A stretch of 64,000 nucleotides of DNA from Heyndrickxia sporothermodurans (GCA_016756695.1 CP066701.1:1056001-1120000); one strand, 5' to 3'. Counted from the stretch's first letter, positions 1-8,289 are shown. Numbers and translations are program-made. Notes: generated from the letters alone by a model not told the origin.

Positions 1-116
1 CCAACCAATTAGAAAAAGAACTACAAAAGAAAGAAAAGGCGCTGGCTGAAGCTGCGGCATTATTACTATTGCGAAAAAAGGCCCAAGCGATTTGGGGGGA
101 CGACGAGGAAGAATGA
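1..116 (+). CDS. IS3-family OrfA, 3' end only (cut by window edge)
   Basis: The reading frame is open from the window edge to a TGA at 114-116 and encodes the C-terminal end of the small helix-turn-helix protein of an IS3-type element. What remains is a charged, leucine-rich helix (repeated Lys/Glu, then Ala-Leu) of the kind that joins OrfA to OrfB through a leucine zipper. OrfB begins in the -1 frame and overlaps it, as expected for IS3. The N-terminal DNA-binding part lies outside the window. Confidence 0.7.
   Translation, partial: NQLEKELQKKEKALAEAAALLLLRKKAQAIWGDDEEE
74..80 (+). promoter_or_regulatory. Probable programmed -1 frameshift site of the IS3 element
   Basis: The heptamer A AAA AAG lies in the correct phase in OrfA (zero-frame codons AAA at 75-77 and AAG at 78-80). 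A one-base slip back enters the OrfB frame, which is open from here with no stop. This is the classical way IS3 elements make the OrfAB transposase. Phase and heptamer are seen directly; function is inferred. Confidence 0.65.
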
Positions 117-1171
117 TTAGCCCATCAAATCGCGCATTAGTAGTCGAACTTATCCAAGACGCCAATCAAAATGGTGCGCGATTAGCGAAGGCTTGCGAGG
201 AGCTTCATATCAGTGTTCGTACCTATGAACGTTGGGTGGCGGAGGGTGGAGTGAAGGTTGATCAGCGTCCACTGACGAAAAGACCCGTACCAAAAAATAA
301 GTTATCTGAGAAAGAAAAAGAAGAAATACTAACGGTAGTCAAACAGGAAGAATACGTTGATTTACCACCGACACAAATCGTACCAAAGCTTGCGGATAAA
401 GGAACTTATATTGCGTCAGAATCTACATTCTATCGTGTGTTACGTGAAGAAAAAATGCAACATCATCGTGGTCGTAGCCAAAAGCCTAGTAAAAGAATCC
501 CCGAGAGTCATCTGGCAACATCGTCAAATCAGGTGTGGACATGGGATATTACGTGGCTTGGTGGACCCGTGAAAGGTTTGTATTATCGGCTTTATTTAAT
601 TCTCGATTTATTTAGTAGAAAAGTAGTTGGTTGGGAAGTTTGGGAAACAGAGGAGGCAAAACACGCTGAAACGCTTGTGAAAAAAGCAGTTATCAATGAA
701 AAAATACAAGGAGCACCACTTGTGTTGCATTCAGATAATGGTAGCCCAATGAAAGCCGAGACATTTCTAAGTTTGCTAGAAAAGTTGGGTATTCAAAGCT
801 CTTTTTCAAGACCGCGTGTGAGTAATGATAATCCTTACTCAGAAGCGATGTTTCGTACACTCAAATATCGACCAGATTTCCCACACAAAGGTTTTACATC
901 ACTCGCAGAAGCAAGGGAATGGGCACAGCAATTTGTCCATTGGTACAACGAGATACACCTGCATAGTGGGTTGAATTTTGTGACACCTGTACAGTGTCAT
1001 ACAGGGGAACATGTAGCCATATTGGAAAAGCGCAAAGAAGTATACGAAGTAGCGAAGGCGAAGCATCCAGAGCGTTGGGCAAAAAGTACAAGAAATTGGG
1101 CACCAAATAAACAAGTAGCGCTCAATCCAATGCGAGATAAGGGGCAAACCGAAGCATTGAGGAAACCATAA
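92..1171 (+). CDS. IS3-family transposase OrfB (DDE integrase domain)
   Basis: This is the catalytic part of an IS3-type transposase. The protein has an HTH_21-like region in the first third and an rve-type integrase core. The acidic triad is visible as Asp in TWDITWL, Asp in HSDNGSP and Glu in NPYSEAMF, with the usual spacing; the C-terminal part carries HWYNEIHLHSGLN, typical of the family. It is probably made mainly as an OrfAB fusion by frameshifting; an ATG at 113 could start OrfB alone. The frame is intact, so the element may be active if its left end, outside the window, is present. Confidence 0.9.
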   Translation: MGGRRGRMISPSNRALVVELIQDANQNGARLAKACEELHISVRTYERWVAEGGVKVDQRPLTKRPVPKNKLSEKEKEEILTVVKQEEYVDLPPTQIVPKLADKGTYIASESTFYRVLREEKMQHHRGRSQKPSKRIPESHLATSSNQVWTWDITWLGGPVKGLYYRLYLILDLFSRKVVGWEVWETEEAKHAETLVKKAVINEKIQGAPLVLHSDNGSPMKAETFLSLLEKLGIQSSFSRPRVSNDNPYSEAMFRTLKYRPDFPHKGFTSLAEAREWAQQFVHWYNEIHLHSGLNFVTPVQCHTGEHVAILEKRKEVYEVAKAKHPERWAKSTRNWAPNKQVALNPMRDKGQTEALRKP

Positions 1172-1182
1172 TTCCCCATTTT

Positions 1183-1234
1183 CCTGGTGATTTGAATCGA
1201 AACCACGCTTTTCGTTTCGATTCAAATCACCAGG
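1183..1234. terminator. Perfect 21-bp hairpin after the IS3 transposase
   Basis: Two perfectly complementary 21-base arms (1183-1203 and 1214-1234) enclose a 10-base loop, starting 12 bases after the transposase stop. There is no strong T-run, so it may be a processing or transcription-blocking structure rather than a standard terminator. From 1235 to about 1357 there is no gene; the right end of the IS3 element should lie here but I could not place it. Confidence 0.55.
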
Positions 1235-1357
1235 CCAGCAAGCGAAGCGCGGTAGCCTTGACTAAACTGCGATTCATCCAATCTTTCAAAATACTAAAGT
1301 AATTAAATACGACAACTATATTGACAAACACCGGTACCCATGCTGGGCGCACTAAAA

Positions 1358-1384
1358 GACCACACATATTATATATGTGTGGTC
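1358..1384 (-). terminator. Terminator of the peptide-export operon
   Basis: An 11-bp perfect stem (1358-1368 with 1374-1384) and a 5-base loop lie about 40 bases beyond the stop of the thioredoxin-like gene. Read on the minus strand the stem is followed by a short T-run. It may act in both directions. Confidence 0.6.
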
Positions 1385-1423
1385 CATTTTACTTATTTCT
1401 CAACAAATGAAAGATTATAAAAA

Positions 1424-1966
1424 CTACCCAACGTTTTTTATATTTTTATACGTCATTAGCATGTTATTTATCATATTAAGATTTCCACCAATAGAGTGAT
1501 CCACTATTCTTAGTTCTGAATCAAGCAACATTATTAAAGGATAACCAGGTATTTCGTCTTTTAAAAATTCCTTAGAAGAAATCAAAGGAATTTTATAATC
1601 AGTTAATGTAGATATATACTCTTTTAAATTCTTTATTTCGTCTTCTTTAGTTAAAACTACCTTGTTAATGTCTTTTTGGTTTACCTGATTTAAAATACCT
1701 ATTACATCACTACAAGCCGAACAACTTGGATTAGCAACTACCAAAAGAGTAGATTTATTGTTTGGTAGTTTAACTATTTCAGATGTAGTTAATGATTTTG
1801 AATTAATAGAAGGAATCTTATTTACTCTTAAAGGTTTTACATGACTTTTAGCTGAATAGTTATTTTTATTATTACCAATATATTTTAAAATATTGAAAGT
1901 CAAATATAATAGAACAATAAGAATTATCCATTGAATTATCTGTGATACAAATAGTAACTTCTCCAT
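1424..1966 (-). CDS. Membrane-anchored thioredoxin-like protein (TlpA/MauD type)
   Basis: A 180-residue protein with one N-terminal membrane segment (about residues 8-28), then an extracytoplasmic thioredoxin-like domain. The redox motif C-S-A-C is at residues 82-85 in the context NPSCSAC, and a probable cis-proline is in GYPLIML (Pro143). Such proteins make, shuffle or reduce disulfides outside the membrane. It is the last gene of a three-gene operon with a MauE-like protein and an ABC exporter, opposite a peptide with six cysteines. I infer that it forms or edits disulfides in that peptide; a cytochrome-maturation role is less likely because no cytochrome gene is near. Confidence 0.75.
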   Translation of the reverse strand: MEKLLFVSQIIQWIILIVLLYLTFNILKYIGNNKNNYSAKSHVKPLRVNKIPSINSKSLTTSEIVKLPNNKSTLLVVANPSCSACSDVIGILNQVNQKDINKVVLTKEDEIKNLKEYISTLTDYKIPLISSKEFLKDEIPGYPLIMLLDSELRIVDHSIGGNLNMINNMLMTYKNIKNVG

Positions 1967-1981
1967 TTTTTACTTCTCCCT

Positions 1982-2488
1982 CTAATATGTATTTAAAACA
2001 AACTTATATTTGCTATAGACTTTAATTATTCCGTAAATAATAGTTATATTAAAAAATATGACTAAATTGCTGCTAAATTCTATGGATTTTGGTGAATTGA
2101 GTAGTATCACAAACATCATGAAAATAAGAACCAAATTTCTAGCTACCGTACTCCATGAAATTTGTTTATCCCCTACTACTCCACCACAGCCACAATTAAT
2201 TTTATTATTTCTAAACAAGTTGATAATTATTGCTATCGTAAAACAAAACATTAATGTAAGTGCTATTCCTAAATTAATATACTTCATTTGATTAAAAATA
2301 AAATTGAATGCACAAAATAGTTGAGATATTATCATTATAATTGCGAATATTTTTTCTAAATTTTTAGGAACTATTTTGTAATTTTGAATATCTAAAATAA
2401 ATTCCTTGTATTTTAATATTTTATCTATTGACGATGTCAAAAAAATAAGTCCCATGATATGAGATAAAACTAATATAAAAATATTCAT
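1982..2488 (-). CDS. MauE/DoxX-like redox-associated membrane protein
   Basis: A 168-residue protein with four or five membrane segments. The ATG at 2486-2488 is chosen because a GGGGGG-type ribosome site precedes it and the membrane segment begins at once; a longer frame would overlap the ABC gene. Cysteines at 99 and 101 lie in NCGCGG between membrane segments, as in MauE-type proteins. MauE and MauD are known partners in disulfide formation of methylamine dehydrogenase. Here the same pair stands 15 bases apart, so this protein is the likely membrane electron partner of the thioredoxin-like protein downstream. Confidence 0.7.
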   Translation of the reverse strand: MNIFILVLSHIMGLIFLTSSIDKILKYKEFILDIQNYKIVPKNLEKIFAIIMIISQLFCAFNFIFNQMKYINLGIALTLMFCFTIAIIINLFRNNKINCGCGGVVGDKQISWSTVARNLVLIFMMFVILLNSPKSIEFSSNLVIFFNITIIYGIIKVYSKYKFVLNTY

Positions 2489-2510
2489 GTAATCCCCCCT
2501 AATTCCGATA

Positions 2511-4310
2511 CTATATCGCTGTCTCAAACCATTTAGATTGCATCTTGAACATCTTTGCGTATTCACCATTATTAGTTAATAGCTCGTGGTGATTACCAAT
2601 TTCAACTATTTTCCCTTGTTTTAAGACAATAATTTTATCTGCTAATCTTGTAGAAGCCATTCTATGTGAAATAAAAATAGTTGTTTTCCCTTTTGTTAGT
2701 TCATCAAATTTTTCATATACCTCAAGTTCAGATAAAGGATCTAGAGCCGAAGTTGGTTCATCTAAAATGAAAATTTCACCATCTTTATATAAAGCTCTTG
2801 ATAAAGCAATCTTTTGCCATTGACCACCTGAAAGATCCTCACCTTTAGCGAAGAGTTTGCCTAGAATTGTATCGAATTGCTTTGGATAATTTTTAACAAA
2901 GTCATATGCTCCAGTTTGTTTTGTGACATGAATTAATTTATTCTCAGAATTTTCATTACCAGTGAATGCATTACTATTAAGGACGATATTTTCCCTTAAA
3001 GAAAAATTATATTTCATAAAATCTTGGAAAATTACAGTGATCTTTTTGTATACATCCTCTTCTTTTATTTTATTTAGAGGTACACCATCAAATGATATTT
3101 TTCCATTATCAATTTGATATAAGCCCATAATGCATTTAACTAAAGTGGTCTTACCAGAACCATTATCACCTACAATTGCAACTCTCTCACCAGGTTTAAT
3201 ATTAAAAGATATATTATCTAATGCTAATGTGTCACTATATGGATATTTAAAACTTACATTTTCAACCTCTATCCCTTGCTTCATCTTTACTGGGAAATTT
3301 TCAGTTTTACTACTTTTTATGTAGCTCGGATCTTCATAATTTAAAAAGCTAATTAAATCATTAATATATAAACTTTCTCTATAAATCTGAGCTATATTCG
3401 TGGAAATCTCATTCAAAGCCCTACTGGTATTTTGGACTGTTTGTAGTACACTAACAAAACCACCGATATCTATTACTTTTTTTCTACTTAAATTAATTAA
3501 ATAAACACTAATTATTGCATGTATAGCAAGAGATAGAAAATTTAATAACGCTATTGCTTTCTCTCTTTTTTTCACAAGATTAAGTATCTCACCATTATTT
3601 TTTTTGGTTAAAAATTCCCATTTTTTTATGAATTTATCTTTTAGTTGAAAAAGCCTTATTTCGCTAGCACTTCCACGTGAATTTAATAATGTTGAAAAAT
3701 AAAAGCTTTCTCTTGCTGCAGGTGTTTGAAATTTCATGAGAGTAAATTGTTTTTTTCCAAAGAACATATGTAATATCAAAACAGGCAAAGAAATTAAAGA
3801 TGTTATTATTGCTAACTTCCAATCAATATTTATTAAAAATAATAGCAATAAAACCACGGTTATAGCATTTTGGAATATTCTTAATAAAGCTTTTACAGGA
3901 GTCATAAACCTACTCCCCTTATTAAAATGAATCCTTTCCAAATGATTATGAAAATCCGAATTATCAAAATAAGAAAGTGGGACACTGGAAGATTTTTCTG
4001 TAACTTTTAAGCTTAATACAATATCTAAATTTTGCTCACACTCTGCATCAACAATATTTTGTAAATTAGGTAATATTTCTCTAATGCCTAAAACAATCAA
4101 TTCAGAAATTAGTAATATTGCTAATATTTTAATATTTATTGTTCCTAATTGAATTATAAGTGCAACTTGATTAATTATCTGTTTAGATAACCAAATAATC
4201 GATAATGGTATAAATCCTAGTATTATATTTATTATGATAGAAATAAAAAACCATTTTTTTGCATTGTATGCGATTACATTCGAAACCAATTTAAATACTT
4301 TTTTTCCCAA
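2511..4310 (-). CDS. ABC exporter, fused membrane and ATPase domains
   Basis: A 599-residue half-transporter. Residues 1 to about 310 form the membrane domain; the ATPase domain shows the Walker A motif GDNGSGKT near residue 383, signature LSGGQ near 492, Walker B ILDEPTSALD near 510 and a switch histidine in FISHR. There is no N-terminal C39 peptidase domain, so any leader of the exported peptide is not cut by this protein. Translation probably begins at TTG 4308-4310 behind GGAGATG. It is the first gene of the operon and diverges from the cysteine-rich peptide gene, its most likely cargo. Confidence 0.85.
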   Translation of the reverse strand: MGKKVFKLVSNVIAYNAKKWFFISIIINIILGFIPLSIIWLSKQIINQVALIIQLGTINIKILAILLISELIVLGIREILPNLQNIVDAECEQNLDIVLSLKVTEKSSSVPLSYFDNSDFHNHLERIHFNKGSRFMTPVKALLRIFQNAITVVLLLLFLINIDWKLAIITSLISLPVLILHMFFGKKQFTLMKFQTPAARESFYFSTLLNSRGSASEIRLFQLKDKFIKKWEFLTKKNNGEILNLVKKREKAIALLNFLSLAIHAIISVYLINLSRKKVIDIGGFVSVLQTVQNTSRALNEISTNIAQIYRESLYINDLISFLNYEDPSYIKSSKTENFPVKMKQGIEVENVSFKYPYSDTLALDNISFNIKPGERVAIVGDNGSGKTTLVKCIMGLYQIDNGKISFDGVPLNKIKEEDVYKKITVIFQDFMKYNFSLRENIVLNSNAFTGNENSENKLIHVTKQTGAYDFVKNYPKQFDTILGKLFAKGEDLSGGQWQKIALSRALYKDGEIFILDEPTSALDPLSELEVYEKFDELTKGKTTIFISHRMASTRLADKIIVLKQGKIVEIGNHHELLTNNGEYAKMFKMQSKWFETAI

Positions 4311-4467
4311 TATAACATCTCCATACTTAATATATTTATTTCACTGATTACTATATTGATATTGCGAATTATTAAAAGTTTAACATAATTAATATTATAT
4401 TAACATTATAAAATAATTGAAATTATTTTTCAAATGTGTTAATTTCTAATTAGAGGGGGTGAAATAA
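4311..4467. promoter_or_regulatory. Divergent control region between ABC exporter and peptide gene
   Basis: This very AT-rich stretch of 157 bases must hold the promoters for both the exporter operon (minus) and the peptide gene (plus). A strong ribosome site, AGAGGGGGTG, ends it before the peptide ATG. I see several TATAAT-like hexamers but no pair with a convincing -35 and spacing. Confidence 0.45.
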
Positions 4468-4611
4468 ATGTTTGAAAAGTTATTATCTTTTGTTAGTGGT
4501 GGAGTAAAACCGATGGCAGAGTGCTATGATCCGGATTGCCCATGTGGAACTTATAAATCATGTACAACTGTTAGGGGTCTTACAACATGTTCATGTGTGT
4601 GGATTGGTTAA
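4468..4611 (+). CDS. 47-residue cysteine-rich secreted peptide precursor (putative bacteriocin)
   Basis: The ATG lies 8 bases after the strong ribosome site AGAGGGGGTG. The product has a short, mildly hydrophobic N-terminus (MFEKLLSFVSGG), then a core with six cysteines at positions 19, 24, 26, 32, 41 and 43 and a hydrophobic end CSCVWIG. Six cysteines in 25 residues suggest three disulfides. The gene is opposite an operon of exporter, MauE-like and thioredoxin-like proteins, and is followed by a strong hairpin, as precursor genes often are. I recognise no named bacteriocin family. No lanthionine synthetase, radical SAM enzyme or glycosyltransferase is nearby. A toxin, pheromone or metal-binding peptide are all possible. 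Confidence 0.7.
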   Translation: MFEKLLSFVSGGVKPMAECYDPDCPCGTYKSCTTVRGLTTCSCVWIG

Positions 4612-4629
4612 AATACTAAAATACATACA

Positions 4630-4653
4630 TGTCCCCCCTTTTTTGGGGGGACA
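4630..4653 (+). terminator. G/C hairpin after the peptide gene
   Basis: A 9-bp stem including six C-G pairs (4630-4638 with 4645-4653) encloses a loop of six T. It follows the peptide stop by 18 bases and precedes the membrane-protein gene by 32. It would let the peptide be made in large excess over the downstream gene, a usual arrangement for bacteriocin and immunity genes. Confidence 0.7.
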
Positions 4654-4685
4654 CATTTAAAAACAAAAATTAAGGATGAAAATTT

Positions 4686-5006
4686 TTGAAAAATATTATT
4701 CTTGGCATCTCTACTATAATTATTGAAGCTCTTATTACTTTTGGGATTACAAAATTAATAGACGTTGTTTTTTTAGAAATTTCCATTTTTATTGGTTTTA
4801 TCAGTTGTGTTATTATCTATATTTTTTCAAGTACTGGAGGATTTGGATCAAATATGGTTCGCTTGGAAGTTCAAGCTGAAACAGGGTTGAAAATTGATGA
4901 AGAGAAAAAAACATTTCGTATGAGCCCTATTTTTCTAGGTTCAATATTTTTTACAATATTTTCTATCATTGGTGCTGTTATAAGCTATTGGGAATACTTC
5001 ACTTAA
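4686..5006 (+). CDS. Small membrane protein, candidate immunity protein of the peptide locus
   Basis: A 106-residue protein with two membrane segments near the N-terminus (about 2-20 and 28-47), a polar middle part (about 55-80) and one C-terminal membrane segment (about 82-102). Translation is most likely from TTG 4686 behind an AAGGA site at 4672-4676; there is no early ATG. I do not recognise a family. It is on the same strand as the peptide gene and separated only by a hairpin, so an immunity function is the simplest inference, without direct support from motifs. Confidence 0.5.
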   Translation: MKNIILGISTIIIEALITFGITKLIDVVFLEISIFIGFISCVIIYIFSSTGGFGSNMVRLEVQAETGLKIDEEKKTFRMSPIFLGSIFFTIFSIIGAVISYWEYFT

Positions 5007-5464
5007 AACACAAAATATTCAGTTATTAAGATAAGATTAATTTTTGTGATGTAAAATTGGAATTGAGCCTATATAAAAGGTAAAGTTAAATTGCCAAAGT
5101 ACCTCGAGAATTTAGATGTACTAAAAAACATTCTTAATATTAGTGATCTAGTTGAATCAAAATATATATTCTCCACAAAAATTATTATATTCCCATCCTA
5201 AGACCTTTAAATAATAATTAATTCTTCTATAACATGTATCCAAAATCTTTAAATGGGCTGGTATTTGTCTTTTAAGCGGAGTATTCGCCTAATATACTAT
5301 TTGCATTCTGTTGGTAGGTCCCCATATATATTTTTTCACTTTACCAATGTCTGTATAGTATTTTAAATTTAATAAATATTGAAGAATCCCCCCTTGTACA
5401 TTTTTGTAGATCCTAGAATTTTTCTGAAGGTAAAAGTAAACAGGAATGAAAAGGAAGTTCACGT
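5007..5464. other. Intergenic region without a convincing gene
   Basis: AT-rich. A TTG-started frame of about 36 codons (near 5091-5203) is the only open stretch on the plus strand and has no clear ribosome site; it may be a gene remnant. The last 20 bases carry the AAAAGGAAG ribosome site of the following permease gene. Confidence 0.4.
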
Positions 5465-6325
5465 ATGAGTCTTTACTATCGAATTTTATTAAAATTTGTT
5501 TTAACAACCATTGGCATTGTCCTTGTAGCAGCGATTCCTGCTTTATTCCAGGGATTAAAATTAGACATTTCTGCTTATGTATCTGAAGTAGGATCGATTG
5601 TATTAAGCGTGATTCATTTGGATACATTGACTTATAACCTTGATCAGGATACATATAGATTGTTCCCAGATTTTTGGGCACGATGGAGATATTCCATCAC
5701 CTTAATGTTCATTGCTGTTTTTCTTTCTTTCTTTCTGGCCATGGTATTAACCTTCTTCACGATGCTTTTACCAGAAAAATTACGTAGGAAAATTAAATTT
5801 CTTCTTTTTCTCGGAGAATCTATTCCTGACGTTTTTGTAGTCGGACTATTTACTGTTATTGTACCTCTCATCTATAAACATACTGACACTTTGATTTTTA
5901 ATATTGTTGCCTTTGGTAATGAAAGAATCTTTGTTCTACCGATTATTGTTCTTGCAGTCTTACCAACCTTACTTTTATATCGAATAATGATTCATAACTT
6001 TGAAGAAGAGACCTCCCAGTTATATATAGATGTTGCAAGAGCAAAAGGATTAACTAAAGAAAGAGTTTTGTTTTCTCATGTATTACGAAATGCAATCATT
6101 AATATCTTTCTACATGTAAAATCTATTATGTGGTTTATGTTGTCTAATCTGCTTATTGTTGAATTTGTATTCAACTTAGATGGTCTGATGCACTTCATGT
6201 TCGATAATTTAGCGCCCAATGTACTAGCCGTGGGTATGTTTTTCGTGTTTTTTCCAATTTATTTTATGAATGCAATTGGACAGGTCATAATTGAAAAAAC
6301 TACCGGTAGGCAGTTGGAGGGTTAG
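5465..6325 (+). CDS. OppB/DppB-type ABC transporter permease
   Basis: A 286-residue inner-membrane permease with about six membrane segments. The ATPase-contact (EAA) loop is seen near residues 180-210 in DVARAKGLTKERVLF, diagnostic of peptide/nickel-type permeases. It has the N-terminal segment and large first loop of OppB proteins. It forms a pair with the next gene, three bases away. No ATPase or binding protein is in the window, so partners must be encoded elsewhere or have been lost. Role unknown: import of a peptide or metal complex is the family norm. Confidence 0.75.
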   Translation: MSLYYRILLKFVLTTIGIVLVAAIPALFQGLKLDISAYVSEVGSIVLSVIHLDTLTYNLDQDTYRLFPDFWARWRYSITLMFIAVFLSFFLAMVLTFFTMLLPEKLRRKIKFLLFLGESIPDVFVVGLFTVIVPLIYKHTDTLIFNIVAFGNERIFVLPIIVLAVLPTLLLYRIMIHNFEEETSQLYIDVARAKGLTKERVLFSHVLRNAIINIFLHVKSIMWFMLSNLLIVEFVFNLDGLMHFMFDNLAPNVLAVGMFFVFFPIYFMNAIGQVIIEKTTGRQLEG

Positions 6326-6328
6326 TTT

Positions 6329-7285
6329 ATGGATTCAAATAACCGGTTAAAAAAATTATTTAAGCACCCATTATTTTTAATTGGATTTATTTTTTTATTT
6401 TTACTAGTATCTTCAAGTATAATTCATACTATTTTTTTCCACGAAAAGATCCCAGTTACAACCTTCTTGTACAATAGCCGTGGAGAAATTATTGGAAGTG
6501 GACCATTTGCTCCACTTGATGTTCCGCCACTTGGAACAGATTCGATTGGAAGACACATTTTCTTTTTGTTAATACAAGGAGCAAAATATACAATCGGTAT
6601 TTGTATAATTGTAGCTGGCTTGAGGGTTATTATTTCATCATTTTTTGGACTGATTTTAGGAGATTATATTTCCAAACTGAACAAATACATTAGTGGAATA
6701 GTGAATGGATTTTATTATATACCAACAGCACTGCTCTGTTATGTACTTCTATATAATGTTAGCTTTGAAGACCAATACAGTTTTATTCAAAAAGTTATCT
6801 TTGAATTGATTATTTTAACAGTTGTAGCGATTCCAACCACTTCTTTGCTAATTGGTAATCAAATCAGCCAAGTATATAAAGAAGAATTTATTACAAGCTC
6901 GAAAGCGCTTGGTGGTAGTCATATTCATATATTAAGAAAGCATGTGCTTCCCCATATGAGACCACGTCTGTTGATCCAATTCGCCCAAGAAACTGTCCAG
7001 GTGTTGATTTTGTTAATACATCTCGGTTTTTTTCACGTCTTTTTTGGTGGAACATTAGAGAAGAAACTTGATACAGAAGAAAAAGTATATATTTCCCTTT
7101 CAAGTGAATGGTCCGGACTCGTTGGTAGAGGATTTGAACATATACAAGGCTGGTCTTGGAATTTTTTTGGCCCTGTTATTGCCTTTATATTTGTTATTCT
7201 TGCTGTTAAATTTATGATTAAAGGGATGGAAGACGTTTTTTTTGAAGATAGACGTATGACTAAAAAAACGATTAAAAAAATTTAA
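6329..7285 (+). CDS. OppC/DppC-type ABC transporter permease
   Basis: A 318-residue permease with one N-terminal membrane segment, an extracytoplasmic loop containing LGTDSIGRHIFF (the conserved LGTD.xGRD-like motif of OppC) and five further segments. The EAA loop is at about 188-210 (SSKALGGSHIHILRKHVLPH). It is translated immediately after the OppB-like gene. The C-terminal half diverges from typical OppC, with a long loop before the last segment. The usual OppD/OppF ATPase genes are absent; IS66 begins 375 bases downstream and a deletion there is possible. Confidence 0.75.
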   Translation: MDSNNRLKKLFKHPLFLIGFIFLFLLVSSSIIHTIFFHEKIPVTTFLYNSRGEIIGSGPFAPLDVPPLGTDSIGRHIFFLLIQGAKYTIGICIIVAGLRVIISSFFGLILGDYISKLNKYISGIVNGFYYIPTALLCYVLLYNVSFEDQYSFIQKVIFELIILTVVAIPTTSLLIGNQISQVYKEEFITSSKALGGSHIHILRKHVLPHMRPRLLIQFAQETVQVLILLIHLGFFHVFFGGTLEKKLDTEEKVYISLSSEWSGLVGRGFEHIQGWSWNFFGPVIAFIFVILAVKFMIKGMEDVFFEDRRMTKKTIKKI

Positions 7286-7660
7286 TGAAGGAAGCTTCTC
7301 AACGTGAACCACAGGAATTAGATTTTGAATTTATACATAATCAAGGAAAGTAAAAGAACTACTTCAGGTTTATTATTGTTTTCACAATAAAGAACAACAT
7401 TTTCCTTATCGTAATTAATGAAAAAATAGCACTAAACCCGACACAAAATAGTTGGATGCATATGAAGGACAACACGTTAACGATTGACTGCATAATTTCA
7501 TATCGAATGACAAGTTAACTTCTGATTTCATTCAAGAGCATTTCGCGAGAGAGTTTTAAAAAAATCAAATAAGCGTCCACTATACGATGGACGCTTAAAA
7601 GTAATAGGAGACAACATTGTATATTCAGCACACTTATACAATCGTATTTCTGCATATTTC
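7286..7660. other. Intergenic region with a hairpin; possible deletion scar
   Basis: A short open frame begins at 7285 (ATG, 22 codons) directly after the permease stop and could be the remnant of a further operon gene. A 9-bp perfect hairpin (7571-7579 with 7588-7596) resembles a terminator. Otherwise all frames are closed. The region ends at the IS66 left end. Confidence 0.4.
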
Positions 7661-7744
7661 GTAAGCCCCCAATCAAACAACGCATATAAACAAGCAGCGC
7701 CTCCTGGTACTATGAATGTATCAATTTAAGGAGGTGCTTTTCAT

Positions 7745-7939
7745 ATGCCAGAACAAAAATTAACAATTGTCCCCGTTACATTACATTCCAAAAATAAAGA
7801 TTATTATTCATCCACGTCATCAACAGCCTCTTCCAATAAAGCTTGCACGATCAAAACGGCAAACATAGAAATTTCCTTCAACAACGGCGTGGATGAGCAC
7901 ATCATTCAAACTGTTATGAGGGAGTTGAGACATCTGTGA
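7745..7939 (+). CDS. tnpA: IS66 TnpA-like accessory protein, short form
   Basis: A 64-residue protein ending in NNGVDEHIIQTVMREL, the conserved end of IS66 accessory proteins. It follows a strong AAGGAGG site. It is shorter than the usual TnpA (about 100-130 residues, see 25151-25474) and lacks the N-terminal helix-turn-helix part; copy 2 is equally short, so this is a property of this IS subtype. Its stop overlaps the start of tnpB. Confidence 0.75.
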   Translation: MPEQKLTIVPVTLHSKNKDYYSSTSSTASSNKACTIKTANIEISFNNGVDEHIIQTVMRELRHL

Positions 7940-8289
7940 AACACGACTATACAAGTGTTAAAAACATTTACATCATTTGTGGAAAAACTGACATGCGTAA
8001 AGGCATTGATGGATTAGCCACACTGATTCAGGATTCTTTTGAGCTGGACCCATATGGTGATTCCATTTTCTTATTTTCAGGATGGAGTAAGGATCGGTAT
8101 AAATGTTTGTATTTCGATGGTGATGGCTTCGCCATGCTTTATAAACGTTTGGATAAAGGCAAACTTCAATGGCCAAAAGACGAAAATGAGGTGCGAAAAC
8201 TATCCCAGCAGGAGGTTCGGTGGCTACTTGAGGGGTTATCGATTCAGCAACCAAAGGCTATTCAAAAGTCACCAAAAGGAGTGTTCTAA
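7936..8289 (+). CDS. tnpB: IS66 TnpB (Orf2-like) protein
   Basis: A 117-residue protein of full family length, beginning with GTG overlapping the tnpA stop by four bases. Family motifs are plain: CGKTDMRKGIDGLA near residues 14-27, FLFSGWSKDRYKCLYFDGDGF, and WPKDENEVRKLSQQE near 76-90. TnpB is required for IS66 transposition, although its biochemical role is unsettled. This copy is intact, in contrast to copies 2 and 3. Confidence 0.85.
   Translation: MKHDYTSVKNIYIICGKTDMRKGIDGLATLIQDSFELDPYGDSIFLFSGWSKDRYKCLYFDGDGFAMLYKRLDKGKLQWPKDENEVRKLSQQEVRWLLEGLSIQQPKAIQKSPKGVF

Noticed and set aside
2511..4310. C39 peptidase domain in the ABC exporter, expected for double-glycine leader peptides
   Set aside because: The protein begins directly with the membrane domain; the precursor has a GG at 11-12 but no peptidase to cut there was found.
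5091..5203. TTG-started frame of about 36 codons upstream of the permease genes
   Set aside because: No ribosome site, no recognisable motif, and AT-rich sequence makes such frames common.
5289..5681. 130-codon minus-strand frame over the start of the OppB-like gene
   Set aside because: It overlaps a clear permease gene, has no ribosome site and shows no domain.
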